Assembly (NCBI GenBank): GCA_965365655.1
Contig: CBDUCN010000350.1
Span: 1-5,095, forward strand
Length of the DNA: 5,095 nt
Origin: JBFHNV01 sp965365655
Lineage (GTDB): Bacteria > Pseudomonadota > Gammaproteobacteria > HK1
Reading direction: 5' to 3'
Position numbers and translations under genes: made by a program. Position 1 is the stretch's first letter; each line of letters opens with the position of its first letter. The notes below the pieces were generated by a model. It was not told the origin of the DNA. It saw only the letters and a list, made by a program, of their open reading frames with translations, and did no database searches. Positions 1 to 5,095 of this stretch are shown piece after piece.

Positions 1-3
1 CGA

Positions 4-245
4 CACGCGTCGATCCGACGCCGCCCCCGGCTCGCAACCGCTCGGCAACGACGTCGTGACTGGCGCCCGCCGCGCGCGAGGCCCTGCCCGGCACCGGTCG
101 CGCCCGTACGGCCGACCTGCACGGCACGCGTCGATCCGACGCCGCCCCGGCGTCGCAGCCGCTCCAGAACGACGCCGTGACCGGCGGCCGCCGCGCGCGG
201 GCCCTGCCCGACGCCTATCCCGTCCGGTCGACGGCCCGCCCGAGA
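4..245. repeat. Two diverged direct copies of a ~120-bp unit
   Basis: Copy 1 spans about 4-124 and copy 2 about 125-245. Positions 4-27 and 125-148 are identical over 24 bases (offset 121), and a later block matches at 71-90 against 191-210 (offset 120), so the copies differ by an indel near position 80. Similarity fades after 210, where copy 2 runs into the 3' end of the regulator gene, so the right border is approximate. Read on the plus strand, both copies encode a similar peptide (TRRSDAAPxSQPLxNDxVTG, then RRAR), with G/C-rich third positions. The indel breaks the frame between copies, and the frame then runs on antisense into the regulator without an early stop. It could be the remnant of a gene end duplicated in tandem, or a non-coding intergenic repeat. 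I support no intact gene in 1-214. Confidence 0.7.
198..210 (-). terminator. Possible short hairpin terminator after the regulator gene
   Basis: Five bases beyond the regulator's stop codon, a perfect 5-bp G/C inverted repeat (CGGGC / GCCCG) encloses a 3-base loop. No T-tract follows, and the stem is short for this GC content, where chance hairpins are common. The corresponding place in the first repeat copy has a broken stem. It is a weak candidate for ending the minus-strand transcript. Confidence 0.2.
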
Positions 246-715
246 TGCTCCAACGGCAACCCAGTCTTGTATTGGACCTGCTTCAACGCGAAAGACGACT
301 TGATGTGCGCGACCCCCGAGATCCGCGTCAGCTGCTCGAGCACGAAGCGCTGGTAGCTCTCGATGTCCGGCACCACCACGCGCAGCAGGTAGTCGAAGTC
401 GCCGGTCATCAGGTAGGCCTCCATCACCTCCGGGCGCGCGAGCACCGCGTGCTCGAAGCGCTCCAGGTTGTCCTCCACCTGCTTGTCCAGGGTGATGCTG
501 ACGAACACGTTCACCGGCAGGCCCACGGCGCGCGGCTCCACCAGGGTCACGTAGCGGTGGATCACGCCGCGCTGCTCGAGCGCGCGCACCCGCCGCCAGC
601 ACGGCGACGGCGACAGGCCCACCCGCGCGGCGAGGTCGGCGTTGGACAGGCGGGCGTTCTCCTGCAGCGCCGCCAGGATGCGCAGGTCCGCGCGGTCGAG
701 GCTCTCGGAAGGCAC
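215..715 (-). CDS. Lrp/AsnC-family transcriptional regulator (MdeR/BkdR-like position)
   Basis: This is a DNA-binding regulator of the leucine-responsive/AsnC family, 166 aa, close to the usual 150-170. The N-terminal winged helix-turn-helix lies at about residues 6-52 (LDRADLRILAALQENARLS onward), with a recognition helix near 35-50 (SPSPCWRRVRALEQRG). The C-terminal effector and oligomerisation (RAM) domain covers about 66-152 and includes the typical GDFDYLLRV at 105-113. The family binds amino acids or related metabolites and assembles as dimers to octamers. I chose the GTG at 713-715 because GGAG (723-726) lies 7 bases upstream and the family's conserved start follows at once. The frame stays open to 1120, but the extra residues are antisense to the E1 gene and look unlike any regulator domain. 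It is divergent from the E1-E2 pair, which it very likely controls, as MdeR and BkdR control 2-oxoacid dehydrogenase genes. The family is certain; the effector is unknown. Confidence 0.95.
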   Translation of the reverse strand: MPSESLDRADLRILAALQENARLSNADLAARVGLSPSPCWRRVRALEQRGVIHRYVTLVEPRAVGLPVNVFVSITLDKQVEDNLERFEHAVLARPEVMEAYLMTGDFDYLLRVVVPDIESYQRFVLEQLTRISGVAHIKSSFALKQVQYKTGLPLEHLGRAVDRTG

Positions 716-741
716 GCTCTTTCTCCAGAATCGTCTCCGGA

Positions 742-754
742 GCAATGATATTGC
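742..754. promoter_or_regulatory. Candidate Lrp-type operator (palindrome)
   Basis: GCAAT-GAT-ATTGC is a perfect inverted repeat with an AT-rich centre, lying in the divergent region between regulator and E1. Family operators are typically imperfect palindromes of about 13-15 bp with A/T-rich middles. Read on the minus strand it contains TATCAT (745-750), five of six matches to a sigma70 -10 box, about 30 bases upstream of the regulator's GTG. Binding here could therefore repress the regulator itself. I found no good -35 partner. The role as operator is inferred from position and symmetry. Confidence 0.4.
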
Positions 755-807
755 GCGAGAGGCCCGAATTGGAGCGTGATCGAAACCCTCTTCCCGCCGA
801 CCCGGGA

Positions 808-813
808 TAGAAT
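808..813 (+). promoter_or_regulatory. Candidate -10 box for the E1-E2 operon
   Basis: TAGAAT matches the sigma70 -10 consensus at five of six positions and would start transcription near 820, leaving a leader of about 20 bases before the E1 ATG. No convincing -35 element lies 16-18 bases upstream (the region reads ACCCTCTTCC), which would fit an activator-dependent promoter. The box overlaps an inverted repeat, GAATT (810-814) / AATTC (821-825), that might be a second regulator site. Confidence 0.3.
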
Positions 814-826
814 TCCGCGAAATTCC

Positions 827-831
827 AGGAG
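827..831 (+). promoter_or_regulatory. Ribosome binding site of the E1 gene
   Basis: AGGAG sits 8 bases before the ATG at 840. It is a near-consensus Shine-Dalgarno sequence and fixes the E1 start at that ATG, which matters because the protein's short N-terminus is otherwise unexpected next to AceE. Confidence 0.8.
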
Positions 832-839
832 ACCTTCCC

Positions 840-3230
840 ATGCTGCAGCCCGTCGGAAGCCCGGCCCGCGAGCAGGAGCTGATGGTGCTCGAGAGCCTCG
901 CGCGCAAGGTGCTGTGGCTCGCGAGCTGGACCATCCACAACGCGAACCACCTGCGCACGACGCCGTCCGGGCTCAAGGTCGGCGGCCACCAGGCTTCGTG
1001 CGCGTCGATGGCGACGCTGATGTCGGCGCTGTACTTCGACGTGCTGCGCCCCGAGGACCGGGTCGCGGTGAAGCCGCACGCGAGCCCGGTGTTCCACGCG
1101 ATCCAGTACCTGCTGGGCAACCAGAGCCGGGAGAAGCTGGCCGCGTTCCGCGCGCTCGGCGGCGCGCAGTCCTACCCGTCGCGCACCAAGGACGTCGACG
1201 ACGTGGACTTCTCGACCGGCTCGGTGGGCCTCGGCGTCGCGATGACCAGCTTCGCGAGCCTCGCGCAGGACTACCTGGACGCGAAGGGGCTGCTGCCGCC
1301 CGGGGTGCGCCGCGGGCGCATGATCGCGCTGGTCGGCGACGCCGAGCTCGACGAGGGCAACGTCTACGAGTCGCTGCTCGAGGGCTGGAAGCACGACGTG
1401 CGCGACGTGTGGTGGGTGCTCGACTACAACCGGCAGAGCCTGGACGCGGTGGTGCAGGACAAGCTGTTCGGGCGCATCAACGAGCTGTTCGAGTCCATGG
1501 GCTGGCGGGTGGAGACGCTCAAGTACGGGCGGCGCCTGAACGCGGCGTTCGAGCAGCCGGGCGGCGGCGCGCTGCGGCAGTGGATAGACGACTGCCCGAA
1601 CTCGCTGTACTCGGCGCTCACGTTCAAGGGCGGCGCCGCGTGGCGCGCGCACCTGCTCGAGGACATCGGCGACGCGGCCGGCGTGAAGGCGCTGCTCGAC
1701 GAGCACGACGACGCGTCGCTGCACACGCTGATGACGGATCTCGGCGGGCACTGCATGAGCACGGTGCTGGACGCGTTCCACGGCGTGCAGGACGAGCGCC
1801 CGACCTGCTTCCTCGCGTACACCATCAAGGGCCACGGCCTGCCGTTCGCCGGTCACAAGGACAACCACGCGGGCCTGATGAACCCTGAGCAGATGCAGAC
1901 CCTGCGCGAGGCGCACGGCGTGCCCGAGGGCCGCGAGTGGGACCCGTTCGCGGGACTCGACGTGGACGAGAAGACGCTGCGCGAGTTCCTCGCCGAGGTG
2001 CCGTTCGCGGCCGGGCGCAACCGCCGCCACCACGCGTCGCGCGTCAGCCTCGCGGGTCCGGTGGAGGCGCCGAGAGCGGACAGCCAGTCCACGCAGGACT
2101 GCTTCGGGCGCATCCTCGCGAGCCTCGCGCGCGACAGCGGCACGCTGGCCGATCGCATCGTGACCACGTCGCCGGACGTCACCGTGTCCACCAACCTCGG
2201 CGGCTGGGTGAACCGGCGCGGCATCTTCGACCGCCGCCAGGTCGAGGACTTCTTCACCGAGGAGAAGGTGGCGTCGTTCCAGAAGTGGGCGCCGACGCCG
2301 GACGGCCAGCACATCGAGCTCGGGATCGCGGAGAACAACCTGTTCATCATGCTCGGCGCGCTGGGCCTCGCGCACTCGCTGTTCGGGCGCCGGCTGATCC
2401 CGATCGGCACGCTGTACGACCCGTTCATCCAGCGCGGCCTCGACGCGCTGAACTACGCCTGTTACCAGGACGCGCGCTTCATGGTGGTCGCGACGCCGTC
2501 GGGCGTGTCGCTGTCGCCGGAGGGCGGCGCGCACCAGTCGATCTCGACGCCGTTGATCGGCATGGGCCAGGACGGTCTCGCGTCGTTCGAGCCCGCGTAC
2601 GGCGACGAGCTGGCCGCGATCATGGCGTTCGCGTTCGACTACCTGCAGCGCGACGGCACGCAGGTGCCGCCGCACGACCTGATGGCCGACGCGCGCGGCG
2701 GCTCGGTGTACCTGAGGCTGTCCACGCGCACCCTGGAGCAACCGAAGCGCGAGATGGACGAGGCGCTTCGCGCCAGCGTGATCGACGGCGGCTACTGGGT
2801 GGTGCCGCCCGCGGCGGACGCGCCCATCGCGGTCGTCTACCAGGGCGTCGTGGCGCCGGAGGCCCGCGAGGCCCACGCCGCGATCGTCGAGGACATCCCC
2901 GGCGCCGGCCTGCTCGCGGTGACGTCGGCCGACCGGCTCGCGAAGGGCTGGCACGGCGCCGAGCGCGCACGGCGCCTCGGCCTTCGCAACGCCCGCGCGC
3001 ACGTCGAGACGCTGCTCTCGGCGCTGCCGCGCGGTGCGGGGCTGGTGACGGTGATGGACGGACACCCGGAGGCACTGAGCTGGCTGGGCTCGGTTCGCGG
3101 CCACCGCGTGCGCCCGCTCGGCGTCGAGCACTTCGGCCAGTCCGGCGACGTGCAGGATCTCTACCGCCACCACCAGATCGACACGCAGGCGATCATCGAC
3201 GCGTGCGCGGCGGCGTGCCTGGACCCGTGA
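840..3230 (+). CDS. 2-oxoacid dehydrogenase E1, homodimeric AceE/MdeB-like (transketolase-like)
   Basis: This is the thiamine-diphosphate E1 subunit that decarboxylates a 2-oxoacid and passes the acyl group to lipoyl-E2 in the cytoplasm; 796 aa against about 885 for AceE. Order: ThDP-binding domain about 20-390, pyrimidine-binding domain about 415-640, transketolase C-terminal domain about 660-796. Alignment from memory with E. coli AceE finds GGHQAS (48-53), the diphosphate/Mg motif GDAELDEGN (166-174) ending near Asn197 (LDYNRQSLD), AYTIKGHG (326-333), His343 as probable counterpart of AceE His407, GIAENN (495-500) with the probable cofactor-activating Glu498, EGGAH (561-565), and the C-terminal LGVEHFGQSGDVQDL followed by RHH. 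The usual GDG is GDA here. GGH sits about 56 residues nearer the N-terminus than in AceE, so the AceE E2-binding extension is missing. The divergent Lrp gene and downstream E2 suggest an amino-acid-catabolic enzyme such as the 2-oxobutyrate dehydrogenase MdeB. Pyruvate or branched-chain substrates remain possible. The family is sure; the substrate is not. Confidence 0.93.
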   Translation: MLQPVGSPAREQELMVLESLARKVLWLASWTIHNANHLRTTPSGLKVGGHQASCASMATLMSALYFDVLRPEDRVAVKPHASPVFHAIQYLLGNQSREKLAAFRALGGAQSYPSRTKDVDDVDFSTGSVGLGVAMTSFASLAQDYLDAKGLLPPGVRRGRMIALVGDAELDEGNVYESLLEGWKHDVRDVWWVLDYNRQSLDAVVQDKLFGRINELFESMGWRVETLKYGRRLNAAFEQPGGGALRQWIDDCPNSLYSALTFKGGAAWRAHLLEDIGDAAGVKALLDEHDDASLHTLMTDLGGHCMSTVLDAFHGVQDERPTCFLAYTIKGHGLPFAGHKDNHAGLMNPEQMQTLREAHGVPEGREWDPFAGLDVDEKTLREFLAEVPFAAGRNRRHHASRVSLAGPVEAPRADSQSTQDCFGRILASLARDSGTLADRIVTTSPDVTVSTNLGGWVNRRGIFDRRQVEDFFTEEKVASFQKWAPTPDGQHIELGIAENNLFIMLGALGLAHSLFGRRLIPIGTLYDPFIQRGLDALNYACYQDARFMVVATPSGVSLSPEGGAHQSISTPLIGMGQDGLASFEPAYGDELAAIMAFAFDYLQRDGTQVPPHDLMADARGGSVYLRLSTRTLEQPKREMDEALRASVIDGGYWVVPPAADAPIAVVYQGVVAPEAREAHAAIVEDIPGAGLLAVTSADRLAKGWHGAERARRLGLRNARAHVETLLSALPRGAGLVTVMDGHPEALSWLGSVRGHRVRPLGVEHFGQSGDVQDLYRHHQIDTQAIIDACAAACLDP

Positions 3231-3237
3231 CGCGGCG

Positions 3238-4350
3238 ATGGCGGACCTGACGCCCCTCGCGGCCAGCGCCGCGCGGCAGCTGGACCGGCGGCTCGACGAC
3301 GACCTCGCGTCGCGCGCCGGCGCCGGCGGACGCGTGACCGTGGACGCGCTGGCGCCGCCGCGCGGCGCGGCGCCCGACCCGATCGCGCCGCGTGTCGCGC
3401 CCGGCAGCGACGGCGCGGTCGCGAACGCGATGGCGCGCCAGAGCGGCGTCGCGGGCTCCGCGCCGGCGGCGGGCCTCGCCGCGGGCAAGGGCGGCGCCGT
3501 GCTGCGCGCGATGGCCCGGCAGACCGGCGCGTCGACGGACACGTTGCGCGCGACGGCACACGGCCGCGGCGAGTCCGCACCGCCGGCCGCCGCGCCTGGC
3601 TCGCCGCGCGTGCCGGACGCGCCCGCCCCGGCGGCGGACCTCGACCCCGCGCGCGGCTTCCCGCCGTCGCAACGCAGCGCGCTGTCCGGCATGCGCCGCG
3701 TGATCGCCGAACGGCTGTCGGCGTCGAAGCGCGACGCGCCGCACTACTACATGAGCGCGGACTGCGTCGCCGACCCGCTGCTCGCGATGCGCCGCGACTT
3801 CAACGCGCTGCTGCCCGAGGACGAGCGGCTGTCGGTCAACGACCTCGTGCTCGCGCTGACCGCGCGCTGCGTCGCCCGCCACCCCGCGCTCAACGCCGCG
3901 TGGGCCGGCGACGCGATCGCGCGCTTCGACCACGTGAACCTCGCGGTGGCGGTGTCGGTCGAGGGCGGGCTGGTGACTCCGGTGCTGCGCGGCGCGGACC
4001 GCATGGGCCTTCGCGCGCTGGCCGCCGAGGCACGCCGGCTGGCCGACGCGGCGCGGCGCCGCGCGCTGCCCGGCGACGCCTTCGACGGCGGCACGTTCAC
4101 GGTGTCGAACCTCGGCATGTACCCGGTCAGCCAGTTCGCGGCCATCGTGAATCCGCCGCAGGCGGCCATCCTCGCGGTGGCCGCCGCCGAGCGACGCGTG
4201 GTCGCGCTGGACGACGAGCGCAGCGCGGTGCGCCGCATCATGACGGTGACGCTGTCGGTGGATCACCGCGTCGCCGACGGCGTCGCGGGCGCGCAGTTCC
4301 TCACCGACTTCAAGGCGCTGGTGGAGGACCCGCGGCGCGCGGTGCTGTGA
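3238..4350 (+). CDS. 2-oxoacid dehydrogenase E2 acyltransferase lacking a lipoyl domain
   Basis: This is the acyltransferase core of a 2-oxoacid dehydrogenase complex, which moves an acyl group from lipoamide to CoA; 370 aa. The catalytic domain covers about 145-370: SGMRRVIAERLSASK (150-164), GLVTPVLRGAD (244-254), GGTFTVSNLGMYPVSQF (284-300), NPPQAAILAVA (305-315) and the active site DHRVADG (342-348), with His343 as expected catalytic base and Asp347 intact. Residues 5-39 (TPLAASAAR, then GAGGRVTVDAL) resemble a peripheral-subunit-binding domain. Two weaker copies of its first helix occur at 59-72 and 86-99, within an Ala/Pro/Gly-rich linker. No lipoyl domain with its DK(A/V) lysine motif is present; typical E2s have one to three. 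The start ATG lies 7 bp after the E1 stop with no evident Shine-Dalgarno sequence, so translation is probably coupled to E1. A hairpin follows the stop. Lipoyl groups would have to come from another protein, as in corynebacterial OdhA, whose fused E2 core lacks lipoyl and works with the AceF lipoyl domain. Confidence 0.92.
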   Translation: MADLTPLAASAARQLDRRLDDDLASRAGAGGRVTVDALAPPRGAAPDPIAPRVAPGSDGAVANAMARQSGVAGSAPAAGLAAGKGGAVLRAMARQTGASTDTLRATAHGRGESAPPAAAPGSPRVPDAPAPAADLDPARGFPPSQRSALSGMRRVIAERLSASKRDAPHYYMSADCVADPLLAMRRDFNALLPEDERLSVNDLVLALTARCVARHPALNAAWAGDAIARFDHVNLAVAVSVEGGLVTPVLRGADRMGLRALAAEARRLADAARRRALPGDAFDGGTFTVSNLGMYPVSQFAAIVNPPQAAILAVAAAERRVVALDDERSAVRRIMTVTLSVDHRVADGVAGAQFLTDFKALVEDPRRAVL

Positions 4351-4364
4351 CGCGCTGACGGGAT

Positions 4365-4395
4365 GGTGAAGACGCGCATCCCGCGCGTTCTCACC
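4365..4395 (+). terminator. Hairpin terminator of the E1-E2 operon
   Basis: Fifteen bases after the E2 stop, GGTGA (4365-4369) pairs with TCACC (4391-4395). After one A-C mismatch, GACGCGC (4371-4377) pairs with GCGCGTT (4383-4389), including one G-U pair, around the loop ATCCC. The stem has 12 pairs, mostly G/C. No T-run follows, so it is not a textbook intrinsic terminator, but strong hairpins without long T-tracts are common in GC-rich genomes. It could also protect the transcript's 3' end. The rest of the gap to 4541 shows nothing I can name. Confidence 0.5.
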
Positions 4396-4541
4396 TCGCG
4401 GCGCCGAAGACGCGGTCTGCGGCTTGCTCCAGGGATCAAGCCATCACGCGCATGCCGTGTCCCGGCGCATCCGTGCACCGGACGCAGGCCGGCGAAGAAC
4501 GGACTCGTTCATCAGCCTGCTGCCGCCGCCCGGCGCACGCG

Positions 4542-5075
4542 TCAGCTCGCCGCCGGGCAGCCCTCGGTCCGCGGCGCCCAGCCCTGCGCGAGCGCCTGCG
4601 CCCGGGCCACGTCGCCGGCCGGCATCACGGCTTCCAGCGACGACGCGACCGCCGCCGCTCGCGGCTCGCCGCCCTGCTCTGCCAGCCGGTACCACTTCAG
4701 CACCTCGACGCGATCCGGCGTCTGGTTGAAGCCGTTGGCGAGCGTGCCGGCGAGTCGATACTGAGCCGACGCATCCCCGCACTCCGCGGCGCGGATGTCC
4801 TCGTCCAGCCGCGCGAGCGCATCGGGCTGCGCGTCGGCGTAGTGCACGAACGGGCTGTACGGATCCGCGCCGGCCATCGCCGCGGTGCCCATCACGGCCG
4901 GCGCGGCATACACCGCGACCGCGGCGCTGAGGCAGCCGCCGAGCCAGGGCACCGTCGATGCGATCACCAGCGCCCGTACGACGGGTGCGGAGACGAGACC
5001 GCGCACCACGGGCGCGATGGACATTGCACGCATTCGGCTCGCCAGGTGTCTGGTGGGCCCCGAGTATGAACGCAT
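4542..5075 (-). CDS. Sel1-repeat-containing putative lipoprotein
   Basis: This is a small envelope protein, up to 177 aa, of unknown specific role. A basic, then hydrophobic N-terminus leads to LGGC with Cys48, an acceptable lipobox, so it is probably lipid-anchored in the periplasm-facing envelope. An Ala-rich hydrophobic stretch (49-70) follows the Cys. Residues 98-136 match one Sel1-like repeat (GDASAQYRLAGTLANG, then LKWYRLAEQGG), a helical hairpin that usually mediates protein contacts, and a partial second repeat follows to about 165. Cys99 and Cys173 might form a disulfide. The start is uncertain: the ATG at 5073-5075 has no Shine-Dalgarno sequence, whereas those at 5031-5033 (residue 15, with a weak GGCGAG upstream) and 5022-5024 (residue 18) give normal signal peptides of 33 or 30 residues before the Cys. 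A -10-like CATACT (5063-5068, minus strand) would suit a later start. The gene converges on the E1-E2 operon and has no visible link to it. Confidence 0.8.
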   Translation of the reverse strand: MRSYSGPTRHLASRMRAMSIAPVVRGLVSAPVVRALVIASTVPWLGGCLSAAVAVYAAPAVMGTAAMAGADPYSPFVHYADAQPDALARLDEDIRAAECGDASAQYRLAGTLANGFNQTPDRVEVLKWYRLAEQGGEPRAAAVASSLEAVMPAGDVARAQALAQGWAPRTEGCPAAS

Positions 5076-5095
5076 CGCGCGCGCAGCGCAGCCGG

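Noticed and set aside
48..57. 10-bp palindrome ACGACGTCGT, considered as an operator or recombination site.
   Set aside because: It is not preserved in the second repeat copy, and CG-rich palindromes of this size are frequent in such DNA.
56..748. Long plus-strand open frame across the left repeat and the regulator gene.
   Set aside because: Most of it is antisense to the regulator, and its product is Arg/His-rich low-complexity sequence. Long spurious open frames are expected at this GC content. Only the repeat part is kept as a finding.
716..1120. The regulator's minus-strand frame stays open to an ATG at 1120, giving a 301-aa protein.
   Set aside because: The extra 135 residues are antisense to the E1 N-terminus and show no domain. 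A GTG with a well-placed GGAG at 713-715 gives a normal-length Lrp/AsnC protein.
1937..3250. Long alternative frame within the E1 gene on the plus strand (about 437 codons).
   Set aside because: The product is Arg/Gly/Ala-rich without recognisable motifs, whereas the E1 frame shows conserved motifs throughout.
3193..4266. Long minus-strand open frame opposite the E2 gene.
   Set aside because: Its product is Arg/His/Ala-rich and unlike any family, while the plus strand encodes a clear acyltransferase.
4528..4558. Inverted repeat GCCCGGCG / CGCCGGGC with a 15-base loop around the lipoprotein stop codon.
   Set aside because: The right arm lies inside the coding sequence, no T-tract follows on the minus strand, and 8-bp G/C repeats arise often by chance at this composition.
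4363..5069. Plus-strand open frames downstream of the E2 gene, opposite the lipoprotein.
   Set aside because: They begin in the terminator hairpin or within the antisense of the Sel1 gene and have low-complexity products. The minus-strand frame has a lipobox and a Sel1 repeat.

Overview
This is a very GC-rich window (uniformly about 70% or more by eye, with strong G/C at third codon positions) from a bacterial chromosome. The homodimeric AceE-type E1, the Lrp/AsnC regulator and the Sel1 lipoprotein suggest a proteobacterium, most likely a high-GC beta- or gammaproteobacterium (Burkholderiales or Xanthomonadales type). That placement is an impression from composition and gene families, not a proven assignment. 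I see no rRNA, tRNA, CRISPR array, insertion sequence or phage gene.

Layout: (a) 1-214 holds no convincing gene. It is filled by two diverged direct copies of a unit of about 120 bp, which end against the 3' end of the regulator gene. (b) 215-715, minus strand: an Lrp/AsnC-family regulator of 166 aa, starting at a GTG with a good ribosome binding site. (c) 716-839: a 124-bp divergent control region, more AT-rich than its surroundings, with a 13-bp palindrome, a -10-like box and a strong ribosome binding site. (d) 840-3230, plus strand: a single-chain (homodimeric) 2-oxoacid dehydrogenase E1 of 796 aa, related to AceE and MdeB. (e) 3238-4350, plus strand: a 370-aa E2-type acyltransferase, 7 bp downstream and probably translationally coupled. 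(f) 4365-4395: a strong hairpin that probably ends the operon. (g) 4542-5075, minus strand: a small Sel1-repeat lipoprotein, unrelated in function and convergent with the operon.

The first three genes look like one unit: a divergently transcribed amino-acid-responsive regulator controlling a dedicated 2-oxoacid dehydrogenase. The closest arrangement I know is the Pseudomonas putida mde locus, where the Lrp-type MdeR is divergent from mdeAB (methionine gamma-lyase and a 2-oxobutyrate dehydrogenase E1). No lyase gene lies in this window, so the substrate (2-oxobutyrate, pyruvate or a branched-chain 2-oxoacid) is open.

The most interesting feature is the E2. It keeps the acyltransferase domain and its DHRxxDG active site but has no lipoyl domain. 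Its N-terminus instead carries one recognisable and two degenerate peripheral-subunit-binding-like segments. The E1 also lacks the roughly 55-residue N-terminal extension that AceE uses to bind E2. Together these suggest a non-canonical complex that must borrow lipoyl groups from another protein.
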